Shown here: positions 53,809-62,412 of the stretch, piece by piece | Layout of the letters: the number at the start of each line of letters is the position of its first letter | How positions within the stretch are numbered: position 1 is the stretch's first letter | Source: JBBDWK01 sp040902885 | GTDB lineage: Bacteria > Acidobacteriota > Terriglobia > Bryobacterales > Bryobacteraceae | Length of the DNA stretch: 64,000 nucleotides | Assembly (NCBI GenBank): GCA_040902885.1 | Contig: JBBDWK010000032.1 | Coordinates: 1 to 64,000 of the forward strand | Direction: 5' to 3' | Position numbers and translations under genes: made by a program | The notes under the pieces: generated by a model | The model's input: the letters and a program-made list of their open reading frames with translations, nothing else | What the model was told of the DNA's origin: nothing | Database searches by the model: none

Positions 53809-54695
53809 CAGGGCCAGGCGATAGGCCGGAGCGGCTGGCCCTCCGCGTACACCCCGATCCAGTGATTCGCGAACTCCAGATCCGGCTGTGGCTTAACGAC
53901 CGGCATATGGCACGCGACGCACGAACGCCCCGCAACCACGGCGCGATGTTGCGGCTTCGCGTGACACGCCGAGCAGGTGCGGTCGTAGCCGGATGCGCCT
54001 CGGTTCATCGGCGTGTGCGCCGGATGGCACGTGAAGCAGGAGAGCGCCCCATCGCTCTTCGCAAAACACGCGCTCTGCGCCAGGTAGAGCGGCTGATGGC
54101 GCGTGTTCCAGGGATTCGTCCAATCGGTGTCGTCGCCGGCGGCGGCCGGCTTGCGGTGGCATCCGCCGCAAAGATCGTTGACCCCGGGCGCGGAGAGGCG
54201 CTTGGGATTGCCTATAGGCGTCCGGGATTTGGCATGAGCCGCGCCCGGTCCGTGGCAGCTCTCACACTGCACCCCAGTTTCGAACGGCTCAATCTTGAAT
54301 CCTTCAGTGAGGCGCAGCGGCCCAGTGGAGTGACACTGGAAGCAGCGCAGGATGGCCGCGCTGGGGTCGAAGGTCCGGTAGCGCTCTCCCGAAGCGGTGC
54401 GATGGCCAGGCGTGAGGGCCATCGACTTTGAGGCGGCGTACCAACTTAGCCCGTGCTCGACGTAGTGATCTTCATCCAGTTGACTGACGAAGGTTACCGC
54501 CTGAGTCCCCGCGCCGAATGCCCATTCTCCGGGAGCCTTGGGAAAAGCAGCGGCCAGCGGATGCTGTGCCGGCCGTGAAAGCGAACGGGCGTGCCCGGTT
54601 TTGGAGTGCCCGGCGAACTGCGAGGGATGGCAACTGCGGCAGGTTTCGCTGCCTGCATACTGGCCCGCGGCAAGGCGGGCCAGCAGCAGGAGCAA
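53808..54695 (-). CDS. Heptahaem c-type cytochrome
   Basis: Seven haem-binding motifs are visible in order: CRSCH, CFQCH, CESCH, CGGCH, CFTCH, CSACH and CVACH. This is a periplasmic electron-transfer protein resembling cytochrome c554-type families. The start is uncertain: the frame is open into the TonB receptor gene, and no ATG gives a sensible N terminus. A TTG at 54695 yields a short signal (LLLLARLAAGQ) of 295 residues in all; a CTG at 54713 would give a better signal and overlap the receptor stop. Placement right after the receptor suggests cotranscription. Electron partner unknown. Confidence 0.85.
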   Translation of the reverse strand: MLLLLARLAAGQYAGSETCRSCHPSQFAGHSKTGHARSLSRPAQHPLAAAFPKAPGEWAFGAGTQAVTFVSQLDEDHYVEHGLSWYAASKSMALTPGHRTASGERYRTFDPSAAILRCFQCHSTGPLRLTEGFKIEPFETGVQCESCHGPGAAHAKSRTPIGNPKRLSAPGVNDLCGGCHRKPAAAGDDTDWTNPWNTRHQPLYLAQSACFAKSDGALSCFTCHPAHTPMNRGASGYDRTCSACHAKPQHRAVVAGRSCVACHMPVVKPQPDLEFANHWIGVYAEGQPLRPIAWP

Positions 54696-54706
54696 GGAGA
54701 GAACAA

Positions 54707-57700
54707 CTACCAGACGAGCCGTCCGCTGAACTGGATCTGCCGGCCGAACACGCCGGCGCGCTGGGTTACGACGCGGCCGAAGTTCGGAGAGTTGACGTTC
54801 ATATCCGGATCGGCGCCCCTGAATGCGTTGAGCAGGTTGTAAGCTTCTCCGCGCAGCTCGAACTTCAAGCGCTCCGGGAGGATCGCAAACTCCTTGGCGA
54901 GCGTGGCATCCACGTTGGCGAAGCCCGGACCTGTCAGGCCGGGATATTGCAGCGGGTTGCTGCGCCGCGTGAACGGCGGCAGGATTTTGATCTTCGACGT
55001 ATCGAACCACTGGCTGCGGGTCGGATTGTCGAGGGTCGGATCGCCATCCACCAGGAGCCCGCCGAACCGCAGGAAGAGGCCGGTGTTATAGGTGAACAGG
55101 CCGCTCACCGCCCAACCGCCCAGCACTCCATCCAGCAACCGGTTGGCGTCGGTCATGAACTTGCGCCCCTTGCCGAACGGCAGCTCGTAAATAGCGGCCC
55201 CTGTGATGCGGTGCCGCGCGTTCTGGGCCGGCTGCCAGGTGAAGTCCCGGGTAAAGTTGTCCTGCTCGTCGTAGAACATCTGGTTCCGCTCGCGGTTGTA
55301 ATTGTAGCCGACCACCAGGTTAAAGCCGTTCACGAACGGGCGCTGGAACTGCATCTGGAGGGCCTTATAGCGATTGCCGAGGCCGCCTCTCAGCGTCTCG
55401 TTCAGCGCGCCATACTGCGGATACGGGCGCAGCAACTCGCGAACCGCGATGTTCTGCTGAGTCCGCAACTGGCCGGGGAACTGGTTGGCGGGCAGAACGT
55501 TGAAGAACGGATTCGGGACGCTCTGGTTGATCGCGTTGCCGATGCTATAGCCGATGCGCGGGTCCACTTGGTTCACATCGTAAGTGTAGGGGTGGCTGCG
55601 TCCAATGTTCATGAAGAACGTGATATCGGCCAGGATACGGGCCGGCAATTGCCGCTGGATGCTGATATTGAAGCGGTCGTTGACGCCGGGGTTGAAGTCC
55701 TGCTGGTACCACGTGGTAGGCCCGCCGAGACCGGTATACCGGCCGAACGTTTTTCCCGTCACTGGCACCAGCCCGCCCGGGAACGGATTGGAGAAGCGCT
55801 GCTGGGGAACGCCCAGCAGGGGATCGATGGTGCTGCTGGAGGCGTCGAAACCGGGATAGGGGACGCTGCCGAGAATATTCAGGCCGTCGGTGAGCGGCGA
55901 GGGCACAATATAGCGAGCCCAGCCCACGCGCAAGGCGGTCTGGTCGTTGATACGCCAGGCCAGACCGACGCGCGGCAGGAACAGGTTCTTGGGAGCGTTC
56001 CAGGAGTTGCGATTATTGTCGTCCGTGAACACCCAGGCGCCGTTATAGATCGGCGCGGCGGTTCGCAGGGCGGTCGCGGCGGCCGGCAGTTGCGGCGCGT
56101 TCGCGCCCTGGAACTCCGGAATCGGGTTATTGAGATCCAAAAAGCGTGACAACCGGTCCTCGGGATCGCGCATCGCGGTGAAGTACTCGTAGCGCAGGCC
56201 GAGATTCAGCGTCACGTTCGGCGTCAGCTTGAAGTCGTCGTGCAGGAAGAAGCCGAGAAAATCGACCTGCGGCCGCTGGATGGGAATCGAGGCAAGATTG
56301 GAGTTGCCGCCTAAAACGCCGAGCAGCATGCTCGCCCAGGCATCGCCGCCCAAAGCTGTATTCGGACGGTTGTACGTATCCGCCGTTAGATCTGCCCCGA
56401 AGTCGAAGAGCGCAAAGCGCGGCCGGGAGGCGACAACGTTCTCCTTTCGGTATTCGCCGCCAACCTTCAGGTAGTGGCGCCCGACGTTCTTCGACATCTT
56501 GGCTTCAATGTTCCATGAGGTGGGCTCCTGAAACCAATAGTTGGTTCTGCCCAGGGTGGTCGTCGACGGGCCGCGGACGGTGATGCCGGGATAGTAGATG
56601 TCGGGTAGGTCGCCGAGATAAGGCTTGTACCAGGGATTGCCGGGCCAGAACTTATCGAGGTCCGATTCGGTCAGGGTCGCCGACGGCACGCCGAACGAGT
56701 CGACGATGGAGTTGTAAGCAGCGCGGAAATTGAGCACAGTACTTGCGTTGACTGTATAAACGGCATCGCCCGAGAAACTGATGGAGTGGCGCTTGGAGCC
56801 GTCCACCTGCTGCGCCAGCGAACCTCCGGTAAAATCGTCCCACGCCGTGAACGTCTTAAACTGATTGTAACGGCCAAATACCTTCCACCTGTCGTTGACG
56901 TTCCAATCGACACGGTCGGAGAAGTTCCAGTAGCGAAAACGGTTGGCGAAACCGGCCAGAAAGTTGTTAACGCCCGTCGGGCCGGTGCCCGGCCCGTTGG
57001 GTTTCCATAGGTCGCCCATGACCGTCCGCGACGTCGGATCGATGCGGCTGCCTGGAATGATATTGCCGGCGAAGGGCTGGCGGGAGATGACGCTGCCTTG
57101 CGTTTGGGTCGTGAAAGGATCGTAAACGGTCCGCAAGCCGCCCAGAGTATTTAGCGTCCGGGAAAAGTCTCCAGCGCGCTCCAGGTCGGTGGGCAGGGTG
57201 TTGAGAACACTCCTCGGCTCGATGGTGCGCCAGCCTTCGTAGGAGAAGAAGTTGAATAACTTATTCCGCTTAATCGGATTGCCGCTGGTGATTCCCCAGA
57301 CGTTCTGCCGCGTCAGGTTTTCGCCGCGCGTGATGCGGTCGGCGAGCGCGTTGAGCGCCGGATTGCGGCCCAGAAAGTATGCCGTTCCGTGAAAACCGTT
57401 GGTGCCGGATTTCATCTGCACACTGAGGATGCCTCCGGCGCTGTGACCGAACTCGGCGTCGATGGCGTTCTGCTGCAGATTGACTTCCTGCACGGCGTCC
57501 ATGGGGGGCGTGTAGCTGGACTTCTGCGCGGTCATCGACGGCGCGCCATCTAGAATGATGTCGTTCTTGGTGTTCGTATTGCCGCCGACGTCAAACTGGC
57601 TGGCCGCCCAGTGATGGAAAGGGCTCTGCTCATTTGAGGAGCGAACCACCGTAGCCGGGTTCAGCGCCACCAGCAGGAACGGATTGCGGTGAATGATCGG

Positions 57701-58141
57701 CAGCGAGTTGGCCATCTTCGTGTCGAGCGTCAGCGACATGGTGGTGGTGTTGAAATTCACCGCCACCGGCGAAGCCTCGACAGTGACCGATTCGAGAGTA
57801 TTGCCGACTTCAAGAGTGGCATTCACCGTGACGTCGCCGCGCGCCTGCACCAGCACGTTGCGCTGGACAAACTGCTTGAATCCGGTGATCTCCACGGTGA
57901 CCGTGTAGTTGCCCGGCAGAACGAAGTCGAACAGGTATTGGCCCACCTGGCTCGTTTGCTGCTGGGCCTGCACGCCCGTATTGTCGTTCCGCAGGGTAAC
58001 TGCAGCGCCGGCGACAACCGCGCCGGAAGAATCGGATACAAGTCCCTGGACTTTGCCGCGCGAATCCTGCGCAAGGGCAACGGCGGCAAACAAGAAAATC
58101 AGGCAAAGAATCGCTTGGATGGAGCGATAGCGGTACGTCAT
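54707..58141 (-). CDS. TonB-dependent receptor, Oar-like, with carboxypeptidase-regulatory domain
   Basis: This 1144-residue outer-membrane receptor has a signal peptide (AILCLIFLFAAVALAQ), a carboxypeptidase-regulatory-like domain (VQGLVSDSSGAVVAGAAVTL), a plug containing NSLPIIHRNPFLLVALNPAT and a long barrel ending in FSGRLVW, with the C-terminal aromatic residue typical of outer-membrane proteins. A TTGACA about 80 bases upstream on the minus strand is a possible -35 box, with only a weak -10. Its neighbours are a CRTAC protein upstream, beyond the inserted cassette, and the heptahaem cytochrome downstream. Confidence 0.93.
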   Translation of the reverse strand: MTYRYRSIQAILCLIFLFAAVALAQDSRGKVQGLVSDSSGAVVAGAAVTLRNDNTGVQAQQQTSQVGQYLFDFVLPGNYTVTVEITGFKQFVQRNVLVQARGDVTVNATLEVGNTLESVTVEASPVAVNFNTTTMSLTLDTKMANSLPIIHRNPFLLVALNPATVVRSSNEQSPFHHWAASQFDVGGNTNTKNDIILDGAPSMTAQKSSYTPPMDAVQEVNLQQNAIDAEFGHSAGGILSVQMKSGTNGFHGTAYFLGRNPALNALADRITRGENLTRQNVWGITSGNPIKRNKLFNFFSYEGWRTIEPRSVLNTLPTDLERAGDFSRTLNTLGGLRTVYDPFTTQTQGSVISRQPFAGNIIPGSRIDPTSRTVMGDLWKPNGPGTGPTGVNNFLAGFANRFRYWNFSDRVDWNVNDRWKVFGRYNQFKTFTAWDDFTGGSLAQQVDGSKRHSISFSGDAVYTVNASTVLNFRAAYNSIVDSFGVPSATLTESDLDKFWPGNPWYKPYLGDLPDIYYPGITVRGPSTTTLGRTNYWFQEPTSWNIEAKMSKNVGRHYLKVGGEYRKENVVASRPRFALFDFGADLTADTYNRPNTALGGDAWASMLLGVLGGNSNLASIPIQRPQVDFLGFFLHDDFKLTPNVTLNLGLRYEYFTAMRDPEDRLSRFLDLNNPIPEFQGANAPQLPAAATALRTAAPIYNGAWVFTDDNNRNSWNAPKNLFLPRVGLAWRINDQTALRVGWARYIVPSPLTDGLNILGSVPYPGFDASSSTIDPLLGVPQQRFSNPFPGGLVPVTGKTFGRYTGLGGPTTWYQQDFNPGVNDRFNISIQRQLPARILADITFFMNIGRSHPYTYDVNQVDPRIGYSIGNAINQSVPNPFFNVLPANQFPGQLRTQQNIAVRELLRPYPQYGALNETLRGGLGNRYKALQMQFQRPFVNGFNLVVGYNYNRERNQMFYDEQDNFTRDFTWQPAQNARHRITGAAIYELPFGKGRKFMTDANRLLDGVLGGWAVSGLFTYNTGLFLRFGGLLVDGDPTLDNPTRSQWFDTSKIKILPPFTRRSNPLQYPGLTGPGFANVDATLAKEFAILPERLKFELRGEAYNLLNAFRGADPDMNVNSPNFGRVVTQRAGVFGRQIQFSGRLVW

Positions 58142-58228
58142 GGCGGCAATCCCCTTCTTAGAAGCTCTTGGTCTCGATCCGCGAGAATCTAGGCAACTAA
58201 TTAATCACCCTCCGGCGCTTCTGTCAAG

Positions 58229-58256
58229 TACGGTCTGTACTGTACCGCTATCTCTC
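58229..58256 (+). repeat. 28-bp direct repeat, left copy
   Basis: Positions 58229-58256 are identical to 60685-60712, in the same orientation. The sequence begins TACGGTCTGTACTG and ends CCGCTATCTCTC. It lies between the TonB receptor promoter region and the inverted esterase piece. Confidence 0.9.
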
Positions 58257-58864
58257 AAGGCGGCGGTCATGGTCTGAACGGTGTTTCAGGCCTCGACGAC
58301 ATCGTGAAGGAGTTCCTGGACCGCACGCTGCGCGCGCGAACGCTCCAAAGCAGGGCGGCGTTGAGATGCTTCCCCATCTGCAGGAAGTCGGTTGGTCCGA
58401 ACCAGTCCACCACCGCCTGCACGCGGCTGGATTCTTCGGCATTGCCCAGGCTGCCCTCAAGTTCCTTCACTCCACCCGACGTACCCGCCAGGGCGGCAAG
58501 GTGTCCTCCAGCCGAAGCGCCAAAGACGGCTATCCGTTCGGGATCGAAGCCGTATTGCTTCGCGTTCGCGCGCACCCATCGGATCGCGGCCTTAACATCG
58601 TAAATCTGCGAGGGAAACGTCGCCTCGCCGCTGAGCCTGTAATTGATGGCCACGATCGCATAGCCCTCGCGCACAAGCGATAGGCAGCGAGGCTTGTCTT
58701 TGCTGCCGGCCCGCCAGCCGCCCCCATGCACCCAGACGACTACCGGCAGCCGGGCGCCCCGGTTCTCCGGCGTGCCTGCATACTCGATATTACGCGCTAC
58801 CGGCGTCACCCTGTGCGGCTGCCGGAACGCAGAGAGCGGTAAGAACACATAGAAGTTTTCGCAT
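58257..58864 (-). pseudogene. Broken alpha/beta-hydrolase (esterase) with an inverted 3' fragment
   Basis: The minus strand has a start at 58864 with a signal peptide (MRKLLCVLTALCVPAAAQ) that runs into a stop after 24 residues. A different frame then carries the esterase core RNIEYAGTPENRGARLPVVV, WVHGGGWRAGSK, VFGASAGGHLAAL and VDWFGPTDFLQMGKH. After that the homology stops. On the plus strand at 58257-58340 lies SQGGGHGLNGVSGLDDIVKE and FLDRTLRAR, the family's C-terminal part with the catalytic His, in inverted orientation. The gene has thus suffered a frameshift, an internal loss and an inversion. The longest intact frame is 58267-58848 (193 residues). It is not expected to make an active enzyme. 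Confidence 0.7.
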
Positions 58865-58876
58865 GTATACGCCTTA

Positions 58877-60457
58877 CTAACTTACCGGATCGGGTTGGAA
58901 GTCCCAGTCCTGCCCGTTGCGTTTCATGGCCGGCTTAATCAGTTCCCGCCTGGCAATGCTATCCCGAAGCTCGCGCTCGATGCGGGCGGGATCGAACTCC
59001 TTCAAAATCAGCTCGCGAAGTTGCCGTTCAACCTGCCGGTATTCGGGATTGTCGGCCAAATTGTTCCACTCCCCCGGATCGGCGCTCAGGTCGAAAAGTT
59101 GAGGCTGGTGTCCGTGGATGTGCGTGTACTTGAAATCGCCCTTTCGGACCATGAAGCATGTCGCATGCATTCCCTCGGAGTGCGATTCGGAAAAGGCGGC
59201 GCGGCCGGCCGCCTTCGTCCCGGCGGCGAGACCTGTCAGGCTGGTCCCATCCATTGGCAACGCGGAGGATGCGTCGATCTTTGCCAACTCGAGCAGAGTC
59301 GGCATCACGTCGATCAGCGAAACAGGTTCGTTTACGGTCCTCCCCGCCCATTGTCCATCCGGCATCGTGAGAATCAGCGGAACTCGAGCCGACCATTCGT
59401 AGAAAGACCGCTTCTGCACCATCCCCTTGTGGCCCAGCATGTCGCCATGGTCGCTGGTGAACAGGACGATCGTGTTCTTATCGGCCCCAGTACGTTCGAG
59501 CGCATTCAGCAACTCCCCCACTTTGCGGTCGGCGTAAGTAACCAGCGCATAATAGGCGCGGTGAAGGACCTTGAGGTTTGCCGGGTCCTTGACATCGTGC
59601 TTGTCCGCACCATGGTGCCGGTTCAACCAGCGGTCCATGGCCGAGTATGTCCGCTCCAGGTTGGCTGGAAACTCCGGGATATCGACAGGCTGCCCCTCGT
59701 AAAGATCCCAAAGTTCTTTGGAGGGCCAAAATGGCTCGTGGGGATAATTGTAAGAAACGCCGAGAAAAAACGGTTCCTCTGGCTTCCCGCTCCGCGCCTC
59801 CAGATATTGGATCGCCTTTTGATGCGCCTCTTCGTCGAGGGCGAGGTTGCCGTGGCGGTCGCCCGCGTCATCCCGTCTGTCGTCCTGGCGGCCCACATGA
59901 ATGCCCGACGCCACGTAATTGCGGGCGTGCTGGCCGGGAATTTTCTTGTCCCGAGACTTGGCCCACGTGAAGTCCGCGAAATAGATATCCCGGCTCAGGC
60001 GCCGCTTCAATCCGTGGTGCTGATCCGGACCGACGAAATGCATCTTGCCGCTCCACGCGGTGTCGTACCCGGCGTTGGTCAGGTAATGCGCCATCGTCGG
60101 CTCATCGGAACGGAGCGGCGCGGCGTTGTCGTGAACTCCGATTCGCGAACTGTACCGGCCCGTCATCAGACACGCTCGCGCGGGAGCGCAGACCGGATTC
60201 GGAGAATAAGCGGCGTCAAACCGCACTCCCCGCCGAACCAGGCGATTCAAATTCGGAGTCCGCACAACCGGGTGCCCATAAGCGCCGGTGAGCATCGGCG
60301 CCATCTGGTCTGCCATGATGAGCAGAATATTGGGAGTTGCCGGATTACCGGCCCGCGCCTGAGGCTGACCCGGTCTTTGGGCGAGCAAGCCTGACACTCC
60401 AATAACGCTCTGAAGAAAACCGCGCCTCCCCGGCGCGCCGTGGAGTTGAGTCATCAT
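58877..60457 (-). CDS. Sulfatase (formylglycine type, choline-sulfatase-like)
   Basis: This 526-residue enzyme hydrolyses sulfate esters after conversion of a cysteine to formylglycine. The modification motif CAPAR lies about residue 90 in SPNPVCAPARACLMTGR. Metal ligands are in ILLIMADQM and LFTSDHGDMLGHKG. Residues GRRGFLQSVIGVSG form a twin-arginine export signal. The ATG at 60457 is chosen because AAGGAC lies at ideal spacing; a GTG at 60490 overlapping the preceding fragment is possible. It sits in a cassette with a glycosidase tail upstream and the esterase relic 12 bases downstream. The family resembles choline sulfatases, but the substrate is unproven. Confidence 0.92.
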   Translation of the reverse strand: MMTQLHGAPGRRGFLQSVIGVSGLLAQRPGQPQARAGNPATPNILLIMADQMAPMLTGAYGHPVVRTPNLNRLVRRGVRFDAAYSPNPVCAPARACLMTGRYSSRIGVHDNAAPLRSDEPTMAHYLTNAGYDTAWSGKMHFVGPDQHHGLKRRLSRDIYFADFTWAKSRDKKIPGQHARNYVASGIHVGRQDDRRDDAGDRHGNLALDEEAHQKAIQYLEARSGKPEEPFFLGVSYNYPHEPFWPSKELWDLYEGQPVDIPEFPANLERTYSAMDRWLNRHHGADKHDVKDPANLKVLHRAYYALVTYADRKVGELLNALERTGADKNTIVLFTSDHGDMLGHKGMVQKRSFYEWSARVPLILTMPDGQWAGRTVNEPVSLIDVMPTLLELAKIDASSALPMDGTSLTGLAAGTKAAGRAAFSESHSEGMHATCFMVRKGDFKYTHIHGHQPQLFDLSADPGEWNNLADNPEYRQVERQLRELILKEFDPARIERELRDSIARRELIKPAMKRNGQDWDFQPDPVS

Positions 60458-60486
60458 GTGTAAGTCCTTGCGTGGAAGCCGCTGGG

Positions 60487-60640
60487 TCACAGTTCCACTT
60501 CCGGCGTCCGATATCCTTTTGCGGCGCCGTCCAGAATCAGCACCCAGTCCTGTCCCTTCTTTTCGAACGTACCGGCGCCGCTAGTGACTCCGGCGCGTGG
60601 ATCATACCACGATGCCTTGATCCTTGATGCGGACACCGGA
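60487..60640 (-). pseudogene. C-terminal fragment of a DUF4038-type glycoside hydrolase
   Basis: The frame ends with SRIKASWYDPRAGVTSGAG and WVLILDGAAKGYRTPEVEL. This resembles the C-terminal collagen-binding-like domain of DUF4038 glycosidases, which ends with a beta-strand in the pattern WVLVLD. Residues before it in the same open frame come from unrelated sequence, including the 28-bp repeat and the CRTAC gene's other strand. The catalytic domain is missing. Its stop lies directly at the possible GTG start of the sulfatase, so the two were probably one operon. Confidence 0.6.
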
Positions 60641-60684
60641 GCGGCCGCATGCGCCGGCACTCTACACAAGCCCGTTGCATAGGT

Positions 60685-60712
60685 TACGGTCTGTACTGTA
60701 CCGCTATCTCTC
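60685..60712 (+). repeat. 28-bp direct repeat, right copy
   Basis: It is identical to 58229-58256. This copy overlaps the last two codons and stop (60704-60706) of the CRTAC gene. The distance between the copies is 2456 bases from start to start. Confidence 0.9.
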
Positions 60713-62368
60713 CCCCGGCTCCCGCACAGTGAGGACTTGATCCGCCGCAATCTTTTCGATACGCTGTACCGCGCCGCTCGGCCAGGTGACTTCAAGCAGG
60801 CGGGCCGCCCGGTCTCGCCCCAGTCCGAAGTGTACGCGCTTATCGCTGGCCGAAAGATAGCTGCCCGCCGTGCTTACCACGGCATGCTGTTCGAGGCCGG
60901 CTTCCGAAACCAAACGCAGCTTGGCCCCGATGCCGTCGCGGTTACCCGCCGTGCCGACGGTATCGACCAGCAGCCAGTGATTCCCGTTGCCGCCCTCGTT
61001 CCGGAGGATCACCGCCGGGCCGTCATTGCAGTTGATCGCCGCGTCGAGAAAGCCATCGTTGTTCAAATCCCCGAAAGCTACGCCGCGCGCGGCGATGGGC
61101 GCGCGAAATGGCGCGCCGCTGTCCTTCGACACGTCCTGGAACCGGCCTTGCTCATTCCGCATCAGCAGCACCGGCTCCAGGTAGCGAATCGAAGGCTGCG
61201 TCAGCTCGATATTGTCCATCACGTGGCCCTGGCCGACGAACACGTCCTTCCAGCCGTCATTGTCGTAATCGATAAAGCGCATGCCCCACCCGGAGTGCAG
61301 CATGGTGATGCGGGAGACGCCGCTCGGTCCGGACACGTAGTCGAAGGAACCCTTGTTGTTGCGGAAGAGGGCATAACGCTGATTGGCGAGGGCATTGACG
61401 ACAATATCAGACCATCCGTCGTTATCGTAATCCGCGAAGTCGACGCCCATTCCCGCGAAGGTGCGCCCGTCCTCGTCGTAGCCCACGCCCTGGATCGCGC
61501 CCAACTCCTCGAAAGTCCCGTCCGTCTTGTTACGGAAGAGCTGCTGGGGAAAGGAATCGTTGGCTATCAGAACGTCCGGCCAGCCGTCGCGATCGAAGTC
61601 ATTGATGGCGATACCCAGGCCTTTTCCGGGATGCGCGGCGATGCCGGACTCCTTCGACACGTCGCGGAAGGTGCCGTCCCCGTTGTTGCGATACGCCAGG
61701 TGACTGATTGGCTGGAACTGATCCGGATGGCAGTAGGAGCGATAGCCGGGCTTGCGCTCGCCGCAGTAGGGGTTGTGGGAGAAGTTCCATTCCAGATAAC
61801 GCGCCACGATCAGGTCCAGCCGGCCGTCACGGTCGTAATCGACAAAGCACGCGCCAGCCGACCAGCCGCCTCCGCCTACCCCGGCCTTCTCCGTGATGTC
61901 GCCGAACGTGCCGTCCCCGTTGTTGCGGTAGAGAGTATTTCGGCCGAGGCCGGTCACGTAAAGGTCGGGCCAGCCATCGTTGTCGAAGTCGCCTACGGCG
62001 GCGCCCATGCCGTAGGAATGACCGCTCAGCCCGGCTTCCTTGGTCACGTCCGTGAAGGCGCCCCCGCCGTCACTACGGTAAAGGCGGTTCCAGAAGCGGG
62101 CATCGGATTTATCGGCCTGCTTGCCCGCGGGCATGGGATCGAGCAGCGCCGCACCGTTCACGAAGAACAGGTCTAAATGCCCGTCTTTGTTGTAATCCAG
62201 CATGGCTACGCCCGCGCCCATCGATTCGGGAAGATATTTCTGAGCGGTACGGCTGGCCTGATGGCGGAAGTTGATTCCGCTAATGGCGGAGATGTCCGTG
62301 AAGGTGGGCAGTTGGGAAGCGAACAGGCAAAGCGCCACACCTGCCAGCGGTAACAAACGACGGGTCAA
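60704..62368 (-). CDS. CRTAC/UnbV-type FG-GAP repeat protein, exported
   Basis: This 554-residue protein has a signal peptide (LPLAGVALCLFASQLP) and repeated VCBS/FG-GAP blades with calcium-binding Asp-rich loops, visible as LDYNKDGHLDLFFVNG, GDFDNDGWPDLYVTGLG, VDYDRDGRLDLIVAR, NDFDRDGWPDVLIAN and GDLNNDGFLDAAINC. The C terminus is an ASPIC/UnbV domain (RDGIGAKLRLVSEAG, SAGSYLSASDKRVHFGLG-like pattern, VTWPSGAVQRIE). Such proteins are extracellular and frequent beside TonB receptors in Acidobacteriota. Its stop codon is inside the right 28-bp repeat. Confidence 0.92.
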   Translation of the reverse strand: MTRRLLPLAGVALCLFASQLPTFTDISAISGINFRHQASRTAQKYLPESMGAGVAMLDYNKDGHLDLFFVNGAALLDPMPAGKQADKSDARFWNRLYRSDGGGAFTDVTKEAGLSGHSYGMGAAVGDFDNDGWPDLYVTGLGRNTLYRNNGDGTFGDITEKAGVGGGGWSAGACFVDYDRDGRLDLIVARYLEWNFSHNPYCGERKPGYRSYCHPDQFQPISHLAYRNNGDGTFRDVSKESGIAAHPGKGLGIAINDFDRDGWPDVLIANDSFPQQLFRNKTDGTFEELGAIQGVGYDEDGRTFAGMGVDFADYDNDGWSDIVVNALANQRYALFRNNKGSFDYVSGPSGVSRITMLHSGWGMRFIDYDNDGWKDVFVGQGHVMDNIELTQPSIRYLEPVLLMRNEQGRFQDVSKDSGAPFRAPIAARGVAFGDLNNDGFLDAAINCNDGPAVILRNEGGNGNHWLLVDTVGTAGNRDGIGAKLRLVSEAGLEQHAVVSTAGSYLSASDKRVHFGLGRDRAARLLEVTWPSGAVQRIEKIAADQVLTVREPGER

Positions 62369-62412
62369 ACCATCTCCTGAAACTTTCAGGATAGTGCATC
62401 AGCCCCAGTGCA

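Noticed and set aside
58895..60394. 499-codon plus-strand frame opposite the sulfatase
   Set aside because: The sulfatase on the minus strand has its full active-site motif and export signal; the antisense frame shows none.
60737..62176. 479-codon plus-strand frame opposite the CRTAC gene
   Set aside because: A mirror of the repeated FG-GAP codons; the minus-strand frame has the calcium-loop motifs.
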